DNA of 64,000 bases from Achromobacter piechaudii NBRC 102461 (GTDB lineage Bacteria; Pseudomonadota; Gammaproteobacteria; Burkholderiales; Burkholderiaceae_B), in contig NZ_BCTK01000013.1 in the NCBI RefSeq assembly GCF_001571245.1, positions 248,001 to 312,000 on the forward strand, written 5' to 3'. Numbering within the stretch: position 1 is the stretch's first letter; each line of letters starts with the position of its first letter. Both the position numbers and the translations under genes were made by a program. The notes beneath the pieces were generated by a model. The model was not told the DNA's origin. It did no database searches and was given only the letters and a program-made list of their open reading frames with translations. Below are positions 26,823 to 35,412 of this stretch, piece by piece.

Positions 26823-27515
26823 ATGGACTGGTTGATTGATTACTACAACTGGCGCATCGTCAGCCAGTACACGGGCCAGTTCGCCACCGGCCTGGCCAAC
26901 ACGCTGATCGCGGCGGGCGCAAGCCTGGTGCTGTCGGTGCTGGCCGGCGTGCCGCTGGCCTTGCTGCACATGTCGCACCGCGCCGCCGTGTGGCGGCCGG
27001 TCGCCGCCTACGTGCAATTCATCCGGTCCACGCCCCTGCTCGTGCAGATCTACCTGGTCTATTACGCCGTGCCCATGCTGATCCCCGGCGCCAAGGGCTG
27101 GAGCGAAATGGTGCTGGGCATCATGGCCATGACCCTGCACCACGCGGCCTACATGAGCGAGATCATCCGCGTCGGCATCGAGTCCGTGCCGCGTGGCCAG
27201 ATCGAAGGCGCCAAGGCCTGCGGCATGAACTATCACCAGCGGCTGCGCTACGTCGTGCTGCCGCAAGCCTTCGTCAACACGCTGCCGCCCCTGTTGGGGC
27301 AGACCGCCGTGCTGATCAAGGACACCTCGCTGCTGTCCTTGATCACCGTATTCGAATTGGTTGCGGCGGGCGTCCAGATGAACAGCGATCGCATCGTGCC
27401 CAACGAAAGCTTCCTGACCATCGCCGCCGGTTATCTGCTGATCTACGGCGTGATGTTGTTGTTGTCCCGAGGCGTCAGCCACTGGTTGGCCGGCCCGGCC
27501 TGGAACGCGAGGTAA
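26823..27515 (+). CDS. Amino-acid ABC transporter permease 1
   Basis: A 230-residue HisM/HisQ-type inner-membrane permease with about five helices, the family motif FIRSTPLLVQIYLVYY and the EAA loop GIESVPRGQIEGAKACG that contacts the ATPase. It starts 37 bp after the binding-protein gene and ends 2 bp before the second permease, so the two permeases are co-translated and likely form the heterodimeric channel. Confidence 0.93.
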   Translation: MDWLIDYYNWRIVSQYTGQFATGLANTLIAAGASLVLSVLAGVPLALLHMSHRAAVWRPVAAYVQFIRSTPLLVQIYLVYYAVPMLIPGAKGWSEMVLGIMAMTLHHAAYMSEIIRVGIESVPRGQIEGAKACGMNYHQRLRYVVLPQAFVNTLPPLLGQTAVLIKDTSLLSLITVFELVAAGVQMNSDRIVPNESFLTIAAGYLLIYGVMLLLSRGVSHWLAGPAWNAR

Positions 27516-27517
27516 GC

Positions 27518-28207
27518 ATGCTGGATTCCTATCTGTCCACCGCCGGCGTCGTGCTGCCCTTTCTGCTCAAGGGCTTCTGGGTGACGCTGAAGATTTCGTT
27601 CGTGGCCATCATCGCCGGGTCGCTGCTGGGCTTTGTGATCGGCGTGATCCGCAGCTATCACATCCGTGGTATCCACCAACTGCTCGGCCTGTACATCCAC
27701 ATCCTGCGCGGCACGCCGTTTCTGGTGCAGCTTTATATCTTCTACTTCGTGCTGCCCAGCACCGGCATCGAACTGCTGCATTGGGATTCCGGCACCGCCG
27801 CGTTCGTGTCGCTGTCGGTGTACACGTCCTGCTATGTCGCGGAAATCGTCATGGGCGCGATCCAGTCCGTGCCGCGCGGCCAGACCGAAGGCGCGATGAC
27901 GCTGGGCCTGCGGCCCCTGCAAATCCTGCGGCTGGTGGTGTTGCCGCAGGCGATGCGCCTGATCGTGCAGCCCATGAGCGGCGTCTACGTCATGCTGATC
28001 AAGAGCACCGCCATCCTGTCGGTCGTCGGCATCACCGAACTGACGCGCCAGGGCGAGGTGTTCATCATCACGTTCCCGGCCAAGTCGCTGTTCATCTACG
28101 GCATGATCGCCGCCATCTACTTCATCTATTGCTACCCGTTGCTGCGCCTGGCCAACTGGCTGGAGAAGCGCCTGACGGGCGGCCTGCAAGGCGCAAGCCT
28201 GCACTGA
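27518..28207 (+). CDS. Amino-acid ABC transporter permease 2
   Basis: The ATG at 27518, 2 bp after the first permease stop, is chosen although the frame is open much further upstream over permease 1. It encodes 229 residues with the same family motifs (HILRGTPFLVQLYIFYF; EAA loop AIQSVPRGQTEGAMTLG). It is the second half of a polar amino-acid ABC channel and is followed 16 bp later by the FAD oxidase gene. Confidence 0.92.
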   Translation: MLDSYLSTAGVVLPFLLKGFWVTLKISFVAIIAGSLLGFVIGVIRSYHIRGIHQLLGLYIHILRGTPFLVQLYIFYFVLPSTGIELLHWDSGTAAFVSLSVYTSCYVAEIVMGAIQSVPRGQTEGAMTLGLRPLQILRLVVLPQAMRLIVQPMSGVYVMLIKSTAILSVVGITELTRQGEVFIITFPAKSLFIYGMIAAIYFIYCYPLLRLANWLEKRLTGGLQGASLH

Positions 28208-28223
28208 CACGGACCCCACCGGC

Positions 28224-29516
28224 ATGGCCTCCGAGTACATCGACACCTATTACAAGCGCACGCTGTCCGACAGCGACACGCGCTATCCGCCGTTGGCCGG
28301 CGTGGCCAGCACCGACGTCTGCGTGGTCGGCGCCGGCCTGGCCGGCTTGTCCACCGCGCTGGAACTGGCGCGGCGCGGGCGCAACGTCACGTTGCTGGAA
28401 GGCCGGCGCATTGCCTGGGGTGCTTCCGGCCGCAACGGCGGCTCGGTCTCGCCCGCGTTCTCGGCGGGCGCGGACGCCATCAAGCGCCATGTCGACGAAG
28501 ACCACTACCGGCAGCTGTACCGGCTGTCGATGGAAGGCGTGGAGATCATCCGCGACAACATCCGCACGCTGGCCATCGCCGATGCGCACAAGGTGGACGG
28601 CCGCCTGCGCGTGGTGCGCTACGAAGCCACCGACGCGCTGAACCAGTGGTGCGACGCGCAGCGCCGCGACTTCGGGCGCGACGTGCGGTTCCTGACGCGC
28701 GCCCAGGTGCGCGAACGGCTGGTGTCCGACGTCTATCACCAGGGCGTCGAAGACCCGGCATCTTTTCACTTCCACCCCTTGAACTACGCGCGGGCGCTGG
28801 CCCGGGAATGTGTCCGGCTGGGCGTGCGCATCCATGAAGATTCCCCGGTCACGGGCGTGACGCTGGACGGCGCGATCAAGCACCTGAAAACAGCGCAAGG
28901 CCAGGTCGACGCGCGCACCGTGGTACTGGCCACGGGCGGCTATACGGGCGACGTGGTGCCGGCCTTGCGGCGCGCCATGTTGCCGATCGCCACCTACATC
29001 ATGCTGACCGAACCGCTGGGCGACCGGGTGCTGGACGCCATCCGCAGCACCGCCGCCATCGGCGACGACCGGCGCGCTGGCAACTATTACCGCGTGCTCG
29101 ATGGCGGCCGCATCGGCTGGGGCAGTAGAATCACCACCCGTGTCGAGGACCCGCCCGATCTGGCCGAGTCCTTGCGCCGCGAATTGCTGTCCGTCTACCC
29201 GCAGTTAAAGGGCGTGCGCGTTGAAACCGCATGGTCGGGCCGCATGGCCTACGCCCGTCACCTGATGCCGCAGATCGGCCAGTTGGCCCCGGACGTCTGG
29301 TACTGCACGGCGTTCGGCGGGCACGGCATGAATACCACCTCGATTGGCGGGCGCGTCGTGGCCGAAGGGATCACCGGCGACACGCAGCGCTACAAGCTGT
29401 TCGAACCCTTTGGCCTGGCCTGGAACGGCGGCGCGCTGGGGACGGCGGCGGTTCAACTGACTTATTGGTCTTACCAGGCGCGCGACTGGTGGCGGGAGCG
29501 CACTACGCGGGCATGA
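28224..29516 (+). CDS. amaA: FAD-dependent oxidoreductase, probable L-pipecolate oxidase
   Basis: A 430-residue DAO-family flavoenzyme with an N-terminal FAD motif VCVVGAGLAGLSTALELARRG-type Rossmann fold, the substrate-side GASGRNGGSV block and a C-terminal FAD segment with FGGHGMNTTSI. Size and family match Pseudomonas AmaA, which oxidises L-pipecolate to piperideine-6-carboxylate. The divergent AmaB-like enzyme would take the next step. A gamma-glutamylputrescine oxidase or another amino-acid oxidase remains possible from sequence alone, but the amaB neighbour favours pipecolate. Confidence 0.8.
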   Translation: MASEYIDTYYKRTLSDSDTRYPPLAGVASTDVCVVGAGLAGLSTALELARRGRNVTLLEGRRIAWGASGRNGGSVSPAFSAGADAIKRHVDEDHYRQLYRLSMEGVEIIRDNIRTLAIADAHKVDGRLRVVRYEATDALNQWCDAQRRDFGRDVRFLTRAQVRERLVSDVYHQGVEDPASFHFHPLNYARALARECVRLGVRIHEDSPVTGVTLDGAIKHLKTAQGQVDARTVVLATGGYTGDVVPALRRAMLPIATYIMLTEPLGDRVLDAIRSTAAIGDDRRAGNYYRVLDGGRIGWGSRITTRVEDPPDLAESLRRELLSVYPQLKGVRVETAWSGRMAYARHLMPQIGQLAPDVWYCTAFGGHGMNTTSIGGRVVAEGITGDTQRYKLFEPFGLAWNGGALGTAAVQLTYWSYQARDWWRERTTRA

Positions 29517-29529
29517 CAAGGTACACAGG

Positions 29530-30114
29530 ATGCAAGGCAACAAACAAAGCGCATTGGCACAACGGCTGCGAGCCTTGCGCCAGGCGCGCAACTGGACTCT
29601 GAAGCAGGCGGCGGCGGCCACCGGCGTCGCCGCCTCGACCCTGTCCAAGATAGAGAACAGCCTGCTGTCGCCCACCTATGACAACCTGATCAAGATCGCG
29701 GCGGGCCTGGAACTGGACGTGGCCGAACTGTTCAGCGCGTCCGACGCCCACATGGGCACCGGCCGGCGCAGCCTGAGCCGCCAGGGCGAAGGCCGCCAAT
29801 ACGAAACCCCGTACTACGACCACCGCCTGCTGTGCACCGCGCTGTCGCACAAGCGCATGATGCCGTTCCACACCCGCGTCAAGGCGCGCTCGTTCGACGA
29901 ATTCCAGGACTGGAGCCGCCACGGCGGGGAAGAATTCGTCTATGTGCTGGAGGGCGAAGTCCAGCTCTACACCGAGTTCTACGAACCGGCCCGCCTGAAA
30001 GCCGGCGAGAGCTTCTATATAGACAGCCGCATGGGCCACCGGGTGATTAGTCTGAGCCCGGAGGACGCCATTGTGCTGTGGGTGTCGACGCACACGGATA
30101 TCGAGGAAGCCTAG
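29530..30114 (+). CDS. XRE-family regulator with C-terminal cupin
   Basis: A 194-residue regulator: HTH_3 domain (~10-65; LKQAAAATGVAASTLSKIEN) and a cupin domain (~105-185; EEFVYVLEGEVQLYTEFYEP, then GESFYIDSRMGHRV). Proteins of this design commonly sense small amines or amino acids and control the neighbouring catabolic genes. It is 13 bp after the AmaA-like gene, so probably an auto-regulated local regulator of this pathway. The ligand is inferred. Confidence 0.88.
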   Translation: MQGNKQSALAQRLRALRQARNWTLKQAAAATGVAASTLSKIENSLLSPTYDNLIKIAAGLELDVAELFSASDAHMGTGRRSLSRQGEGRQYETPYYDHRLLCTALSHKRMMPFHTRVKARSFDEFQDWSRHGGEEFVYVLEGEVQLYTEFYEPARLKAGESFYIDSRMGHRVISLSPEDAIVLWVSTHTDIEEA

Positions 30115-30120
30115 GCGACG

Positions 30121-30172
30121 ATCCGGGCGCGCACACCTTTTTGCGCAACAAGGTAAAATGCGCCGCCCGGAT
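30121..30172 (+). repeat. Inverted repeat between XRE-cupin gene and tRNA-Arg
   Basis: The 9-base arms ATCCGGGCG (30121-30129) and CGCCCGGAT (30164-30172) are perfectly complementary, with a 34-base AT-richer loop. It may end the upstream transcript or mark the tRNA leader. No T-tract follows. Confidence 0.4.
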
Positions 30173-30196
30173 ATATTCCGGAGCGTCAAAGACTGC

Positions 30197-30273
30197 GCGG
30201 CAGTAGCTCAGCTGGATAGAGCACGGGCCTTCTAAGCCCGGGGTCGGGGGTTCGAGCCCCTCCTGCCGCGCCA
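30197..30273 (+). tRNA. tRNA-Arg (anticodon TCT)
   Basis: A complete 77-base cloverleaf including an encoded CCA. The acceptor stem GCGGCAG pairs with CTGCCGC. The D arm is GCTC/GAGC. The anticodon stem CGGGC/GCCCG bears loop CTTCTAA (anticodon TCT, reading AGA). The T arm has GGGGG TTCGAGC CCCTC with one G-T pair, the discriminator is G, then CCA. Arg tRNA genes are frequent integration targets; see the flanking repeats. Confidence 0.97.
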
Positions 30274-30327
30274 TCAAACTGTAAAAAGGGTTAGGCTCGG
30301 GAATTATTTTCGAGAGGCCCGTGTAAA

Positions 30328-30377
30328 TTTGCACTCGCCATTCTGAGTGCGCTCGGATTTGCACTCAGTTTGCACTC
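30328..30377. repeat. Three direct copies of TTTGCACTC beside tRNA-Arg
   Basis: Exact copies lie at 30328-30336, 30358-30366 and 30369-30377, with an inverted GAGTGC at 30345-30350. The third copy overlaps the end of the lipoprotein gene. Such clusters occur at integrase arm sites or as remnants of an attachment region, but no integrase is present here. Confidence 0.6.
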
Positions 30378-30802
30378 GCAGCCGCCCGGTCCCGCATAGC
30401 TTCCAGCGCCGCGATGTAGCGCAACGCCGCGTCCTTGTCGTCGGTCCATGCAGAGGCCAACAGCGACCCTTGCTTGTTCAGCGACTGCACGATCCACCAA
30501 CGGCCGCGCTCGCGCAGGCGGTTCTGCGCAATAGATGTGTAGTACAGGCGGACGGTCGTTTGCTTGGCCTTGGCTCGCGCCGGGTTCCACGCGGACTGCT
30601 GCGCAATCACCCCATCACCGAATTCCACATACGTGCCTGTGGCCCTTACGCCTTCCGGGCGGTATTTCTGTGGCTGCTCGCTTAGCACCTGCTCGATAAC
30701 CGCGAGGGGATCAGCCGGAGCGGGCACGGGTGTGTACGAAACGATCTTGGATGCGCAGGCGGTCAGCAGCACCGTCAGCATCGCAGCGAGTATTGCTTTC
30801 AT
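30365..30802 (-). CDS. Small predicted lipoprotein of unknown function
   Basis: The start MKAILAAML is preceded by GGAGGA, giving 145 residues; an upstream in-frame extension has no such site. A hydrophobic signal ends in the lipobox LTAC, so Cys at about position 16 should be lipidated. The mature part (~130 residues) is mixed alpha/beta with RLYYTSIAQNRLRERGRWW. I do not recognise the family. It stands alone between tRNA-Arg and the sigma-factor operon, a location typical of small acquired genes. Confidence 0.75.
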   Translation of the reverse strand: MKAILAAMLTVLLTACASKIVSYTPVPAPADPLAVIEQVLSEQPQKYRPEGVRATGTYVEFGDGVIAQQSAWNPARAKAKQTTVRLYYTSIAQNRLRERGRWWIVQSLNKQGSLLASAWTDDKDAALRYIAALEAMRDRAAASAN

Positions 30803-30965
30803 GGGTCCTCCCGGAACGTGAGGCCGAAATGATAGCTGGACGACGCAGGCCGAATTTCGATGCGATTTTCCGAAGGGGCAGACGCACACCGGTCATCCCT
30901 GCCGTCATCTGTTAATGCACCCGAAGGTTGCCAACCCTACACCCGGTCCTGGGGAAAGAACCCGG

Positions 30966-30994
30966 CCTGCAATGCCTGTTTCAGGCATTGCAGG
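30966..30994. repeat. Perfect 13-bp hairpin upstream of the FecI-like operon
   Basis: CCTGCAATGCCTG (30966-30978) and its exact complement (30982-30994) are separated by TTT. It lies in the 293-bp spacer between the lipoprotein and sigma-factor genes. No T-tract follows, so it may be a protein-binding site or an insulator rather than an intrinsic terminator. Confidence 0.7.
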
Positions 30995-31029
30995 ATTGCC
31001 GCTGCCGGACCGCCCGGGGGTGCTGTGTT

Positions 31030-31048
31030 TATAATGCGAATCGTTATT
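31030..31048. promoter_or_regulatory. Fur box upstream of the FecI-like sigma factor gene
   Basis: TATAATGCGAATCGTTATT matches the 19-bp Fur consensus GATAATGATAATCATTATC at 14 positions and is nearly palindromic. It lies about 50 bp before the sigma-factor ATG, so the operon should be repressed by iron-loaded Fur. Confidence 0.82.
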
Positions 31049-31095
31049 GTTCCAATTTTTGTGCGGGCGCAGCCTTGTCTTCCTCATCCGATGTT

Positions 31096-31587
31096 ATGAA
31101 AGGCCGGGCGGTCGAGGACCTTTATCGTGTCCATCACCGCTGGCTGGTGACACTACTGCGGCGCAAGACGGGTAACGTCGACCAGGCGGCCGACTTGGCG
31201 CACGACACCTTCGAACGGGTCTTGCGTGACGATATCCGGGCCATCATCGCGGCGCCGCGCGCCTGCCTGACCAACATCGCTCGTACGCTGACTATCGGCC
31301 ATTTCCGCCGGGCGGCCGTCGAGGCGGCCTATTGCGAGGTGCTGGCGCGCCAGCCCGTCGACGTGGCCCCTTCGCCGGAAGAGCAGGCGCTGGTGATCGA
31401 GGCGGTGACGGCGGTGTGCGCCGTGTTGGATGGCTTGTCGGTGCACGTGCACCGGGTGTTCATGCTGGCGCAGGTGCAAGGCCTGTCGCAGCCCGAGATC
31501 GCCCGCGAACTGGGCATATCCACCAACGCCGTACAGAAAGCCTTGTCCAAGGCCTTGCAGCATTGCTATCTGGCGATCTATGGCTGA
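31096..31587 (+). CDS. FecI-like ECF RNA polymerase sigma factor
   Basis: Starting at the ATG of MKGRAVEDLYRVHH it has 163 residues: sigma-70 region 2 (~5-75, with QAADLAHDTFERVL) and region 4 (~105-158, LAQVQGLSQPEIARELGIS). In the FecIRA paradigm it directs transcription of the linked receptor gene when the cognate siderophore binds. A Fur box lies upstream. The 3' end overlaps the FecR-like gene by 8 bp, indicating translational coupling. Confidence 0.93.
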   Translation: MKGRAVEDLYRVHHRWLVTLLRRKTGNVDQAADLAHDTFERVLRDDIRAIIAAPRACLTNIARTLTIGHFRRAAVEAAYCEVLARQPVDVAPSPEEQALVIEAVTAVCAVLDGLSVHVHRVFMLAQVQGLSQPEIARELGISTNAVQKALSKALQHCYLAIYG

Positions 31588-32584
31588 CGCCACGATGCAG
31601 AGCAAGCGTGCCCCGGACGGCTTGCCGGTCGATCGCAAGCGCCTGGCGCAGGCGGCCGACTGGATGGCACGCCTGCAAGGCGAGCCCGGCGACGCCACGG
31701 TGGCCGCCTGTCTGCGCTGGCGTCAGGCGCATCCCGACAACGAAACCATCTGGCAGCGGATGTGCGCCATGCGCGGCGATCTTGCGGCGCGCTGTGCCGT
31801 GGCGACGCCGGCGGTCGCGGTTGAATTGATCGAGCGGGCCGCGATGCGCCGCGCGCGCCGCGACGCGCTCAAGTGGATGGTGACGGGCAGTGCCGTGGCC
31901 GGGCTGGCATGGGCCGCCGATCCGTGGGAACGTTGGCCCGTCCTGCTGGCGGACCAGCGCACGGGCACGGGCGAGCTGCGCACCCTGACGTTGGATGACG
32001 GCACGCGCATCGTCATGGGGCCCGGCACCGCGCTGGACCTGCGCCTGGACCAGCGGCCTCGCTCTCTTGCGCTGCGTTCGGGTGAAATCTTGATCACAAG
32101 CGCCGGTTCCAACAACTTGGGCCCGCTGTCGGTGATGACGCGAGACGGCGTGTTGACGCCGGTGGGTACGCGCTATTCCGTACGCGACAACGGGGATGAC
32201 CTGGGCTATGAGATTGCCGTTTTCGAAGGGGCGGTGGATATCGTCGCGCGCGCCGATGGGCGGGTGACACGGGTGCTGGCAGGCAAGCAGACGACGTTGC
32301 AAGCGTTGGGCGTCGGTCCGGTGCTGCCGGTGGCGCCGGGCGCGGACGCGTGGACGCATGGCATGTTGTTGGCCGACCGGATGCCGCTGGGCGACTTCGT
32401 GGCCCAACTGGCCCGCTACCGGAAGGGCGTGCTGCGTTGTGATCCCGCAATCGCGGGGCTGGAGGTAGTAGGCACGTATCCGTTGGCGGACACCGACAGC
32501 ATCCTGACGATGCTGCCCCGGGTGTTGCCCGTGCGGGTGCATTACCGCACGCGGTATTGGGTGTCCCTGAGCGCCGCCCATTGA
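31580..32584 (+). CDS. FecR-like anti-sigma regulator
   Basis: The ATG at 31580 (MADATMQSKRAPDG) overlaps the sigma gene end and gives 334 residues; the frame is open further upstream but inside the sigma gene. A DUF4880-type N-terminal cytoplasmic segment (~15-60) is followed by a hydrophobic segment (~90-106) and the periplasmic FecR domain (~120-215, RTLTLDDGTRIVMGPGTALD). It should relay the signal from the receptor's N-terminal domain to the sigma factor. Confidence 0.92.
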   Translation: MADATMQSKRAPDGLPVDRKRLAQAADWMARLQGEPGDATVAACLRWRQAHPDNETIWQRMCAMRGDLAARCAVATPAVAVELIERAAMRRARRDALKWMVTGSAVAGLAWAADPWERWPVLLADQRTGTGELRTLTLDDGTRIVMGPGTALDLRLDQRPRSLALRSGEILITSAGSNNLGPLSVMTRDGVLTPVGTRYSVRDNGDDLGYEIAVFEGAVDIVARADGRVTRVLAGKQTTLQALGVGPVLPVAPGADAWTHGMLLADRMPLGDFVAQLARYRKGVLRCDPAIAGLEVVGTYPLADTDSILTMLPRVLPVRVHYRTRYWVSLSAAH

Positions 32585-32702
32585 TGGCGCGGTGAAGTTG
32601 TTACAGGAAAGGCGGAATTTCAGCGTTCGAGCGAAAGAGATAGAGAACGGCGCCAACACACCGGCGTATCTGTTTTCCATCCCAGTCTAGGAACTCTGAG
32701 TC

Positions 32703-35183
32703 ATGGCCTTCCCCCGAGCCGCCCGCCACACCCTTCTTGCGTCGGTATTGCTTGGCGCAATCCTTCCCCATCTGCCGTCTTCTGCTTGGGCGCAGGCGGC
32801 GGCCGACGATCAACGTCGCACCTATCGCATTGACGCGGGCGGCTTGAATGCCGCCTTGTTGAGCTTCGGCGCTCAGGCAGGGGTGTTGATCGCAAGCGAT
32901 CCCGCCGTCACGTCGGGTTTGCAGAGTCCGGGCGTGGACGGGGTGATGAGCGTCAGGGAAGGGCTCGTGGCGTTGCTGCGCGGCACGGGTCTGGAGGCTC
33001 TGCCTGAGCGTGACGGGTATCGCCTGGTTCGCGTGCCGCCGCCCGGCGTGACTCAGCTTGAGCCCGTCACCGTGCTGGGCCGCGCGGGCGTGACCGAAAA
33101 CACCGGTTCTTTCACCGCCAGTTCGGCCACGGTGGGAGGCAAGACGGCGCAAGCGCTGCGCGAAGTGCCGCAAAGCGTGTCGGTGATCACCCGGCAAGAG
33201 ATCGAAGACCGGCGTCTGGTCAGTCTGAACGACGTGATGAGCGCCACGCCGGGCATCTCGATGTTCCAGGGCGCGATGCTCAGTAGCAACTACCTGTCGC
33301 GCGGATTCGCAATCGGCAATATGCGCGTGGATGGCGGGGCGTCGATGTACCGCTCGTTCGGTGCGGACGATGACATGGCGTTCTATGACCACGTCGAAGT
33401 GCTGCGCGGTGCTGATGGCCTGTTTGGCGGCGCCAACGAAGCGGGCGGCACGATCAACCTGGTGCGCAAGAAACCCACCCCGGAATTGCAGATCATCGCG
33501 CAGGCCGAGGTAGGCAGTTGGGCCTATAAGCGCACGGATCTGGACGTGAGTGGTCCGCTGACGGAAAACGGCAAGCTGCGTGGGCGCGGCGTGCTCGCCT
33601 ATGAAGACAAGGACTTCTTCTACGATGTGGCGCACAGCCGCCGCACGCTGGGCTACGGGATGCTTGAAGCGGATCTGACCAGCACCACCACGGCCTTTGT
33701 CGGGGCGTCTTATCAAAAGCGGGACTCGTCTTATCAAGGCTACGGTTTGCCGCGCTATGCCACCGGCGAGGACCTGAAGCTTCCCCGCAGTACCTACCTG
33801 AGCGGCGCCGACGATCAGGCGACCCGGACCATCGTCAATCTCTTCGGGCATGTGACGCAGCAGCTTGGAGGCGATTGGAGCGCCAACCTGGACATCAACC
33901 ATGAAAACTCGCACCAGGACCGCTTCGATCACTATTTCTCCGGCGCGATCGACCCCTTGACGGGGAGCGGGCTGTTCGACGCCGCCAGCAACCAGAACGA
34001 GCACTTCAAGAACACGTCCATCGACTTGTCCGCCAATGGTTCGTTTGGCCTGTGGGGCCGCCGCCACCAGGTGGTGGTGGGCGCCAGCTGGGAACGTTTC
34101 CGGCCTAGCACTTATGGTTCCAAACCGTCCAACCGCGGCCAGGCGGTGCCTGACATCTTCGAGTTCAATCCATACGATTACCCGCGCGGCACGGACTTCA
34201 CGCCGATGTGGAATCAGACCACCGACACGCGGCAGGTCGGCGTGTACGGGTCGCTGAACATGCATCTGGCGGATCCTCTGCATGTCATTGTGGGCGGTCG
34301 CCTGAGCCGGTACGACTACACATTTACGAACCAGACATTGAATGCGGCAAGGGAGGTCCTGGCAACGTCGGTGACCCAGTACCAGGACGACAATGTCTTC
34401 ACGCCGTATGTGGCCGCAACGGTTGACCTGAACGACACGTGGACCACCTACGTCAGCGTCGCCGAAACCTTCAAATCGCAAGCCAACAGCCTGCAAGGCC
34501 CGGCGCCCGGTAACCCACTGGATCCGGTGACCGGCCGCAACTACGAGATCGGCCTGAAGGGCGAGCATCTGGACGGCAAGCTGCATAGCGCCTTCGCCAT
34601 TTATCAGATCGAGCGCAAGAATGCCGCCGTGCGCGATGCGGCCTATCCGTCCAGCAGGGCGGGCAACGGCGCGACTTGCTGCTTCCTGCCCAACGGGAAC
34701 ATCGTCAGCAAGGGCTTTGACGCGGAACTGAGCGGGGAAGTGGCGCCGGGCGTCCAACTGACAGCCAGCTACAACTACAACCAGAATCGCGACCGCAATG
34801 CGTCGGGTGGCAGCTATCAGCCGCTGACTCCCAAGCACATGGCCAAGATTTTTGCGACCTACCAGTTGCCAGGCGAACTGCATCGCTGGAAAGTGGGCGG
34901 CGGCGTCAGCATCCAAAGCACTACCTATGTCAGCGGCAGCGCTTACTTGCGTAATGCCAACGGCAGCCTCAGCACGCAAAGCACGCCATACAAGTTCACG
35001 CAGCCGGGTTACGCAATCTGGAATGCGTTTGCCCAATACCAGATCAGCGACAACTGGTCGGCGCAGGTCAACGTGAACAATCTGTTCGACAAGACCTACT
35101 ACAGCACGGTCGGTTACCTGGACTACGGCAACTTCTACGGGACGCCGCGCAGCGCCGCATTGACCTTGCGCGGCCGCTTCTAA
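32703..35183 (+). CDS. TonB-dependent siderophore receptor with signalling (STN) domain
   Basis: An 826-residue outer-membrane receptor: signal peptide (1-30), STN signalling domain (~40-108, YRIDAGGLNAALLSFGAQAG), candidate TonB box LEPVTVLG (~119-126), plug (~145-255, LREVPQSVSVITRQ) and a 22-strand barrel ending in RGRF. The STN domain and the sigma/anti-sigma genes immediately upstream make it a FecA/FpvA-type trans-signalling receptor. The siderophore cannot be named from sequence. It is 118 bp after the FecR-like gene. Confidence 0.94.
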   Translation: MAFPRAARHTLLASVLLGAILPHLPSSAWAQAAADDQRRTYRIDAGGLNAALLSFGAQAGVLIASDPAVTSGLQSPGVDGVMSVREGLVALLRGTGLEALPERDGYRLVRVPPPGVTQLEPVTVLGRAGVTENTGSFTASSATVGGKTAQALREVPQSVSVITRQEIEDRRLVSLNDVMSATPGISMFQGAMLSSNYLSRGFAIGNMRVDGGASMYRSFGADDDMAFYDHVEVLRGADGLFGGANEAGGTINLVRKKPTPELQIIAQAEVGSWAYKRTDLDVSGPLTENGKLRGRGVLAYEDKDFFYDVAHSRRTLGYGMLEADLTSTTTAFVGASYQKRDSSYQGYGLPRYATGEDLKLPRSTYLSGADDQATRTIVNLFGHVTQQLGGDWSANLDINHENSHQDRFDHYFSGAIDPLTGSGLFDAASNQNEHFKNTSIDLSANGSFGLWGRRHQVVVGASWERFRPSTYGSKPSNRGQAVPDIFEFNPYDYPRGTDFTPMWNQTTDTRQVGVYGSLNMHLADPLHVIVGGRLSRYDYTFTNQTLNAAREVLATSVTQYQDDNVFTPYVAATVDLNDTWTTYVSVAETFKSQANSLQGPAPGNPLDPVTGRNYEIGLKGEHLDGKLHSAFAIYQIERKNAAVRDAAYPSSRAGNGATCCFLPNGNIVSKGFDAELSGEVAPGVQLTASYNYNQNRDRNASGGSYQPLTPKHMAKIFATYQLPGELHRWKVGGGVSIQSTTYVSGSAYLRNANGSLSTQSTPYKFTQPGYAIWNAFAQYQISDNWSAQVNVNNLFDKTYYSTVGYLDYGNFYGTPRSAALTLRGRF

Positions 35184-35203
35184 GCCGTTGTCGCCCGCCG
35201 CAT

Positions 35204-35222
35204 CCAAGGGGAACCCCCTTGG
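35204..35222 (+). terminator. Hairpin after the siderophore receptor gene
   Basis: CCAAGGGG (35204-35211) pairs with CCCCTTGG (35215-35222) over a 3-base loop, 21 bp past the receptor stop. It lacks a T-tract, so termination strength is uncertain. A second perfect hairpin, GATGGGGC/GCCCCATC, lies at 35321-35340 in the same otherwise empty 229-bp gap. Confidence 0.45.
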
Positions 35223-35412
35223 TGTGGCTGGGATCAGGCCTGGACGTGTTCCTCAGTACCTTGAGCCTGATTCTTGAGCAGAGCCACGACGCTGCCGTGG
35301 AAATGTCCGCTGGAACATGGGATGGGGCGGAGGCCCCATCGATAGCTGCGCGGTGGGTGGCGAGTCCTCCGATACTCAGTCCTTGAAATGAGGGGCTCGA
35401 ATATCCCCCATC

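Noticed and set aside
30197-31095. Intact genomic island or prophage at tRNA-Arg
   Set aside because: No integrase, no second attachment copy and only one small gene; at most a remnant.
32601-35207. 868-codon minus-strand frame
   Set aside because: It lies antisense to the siderophore receptor gene, whose domains and motifs are unambiguous.
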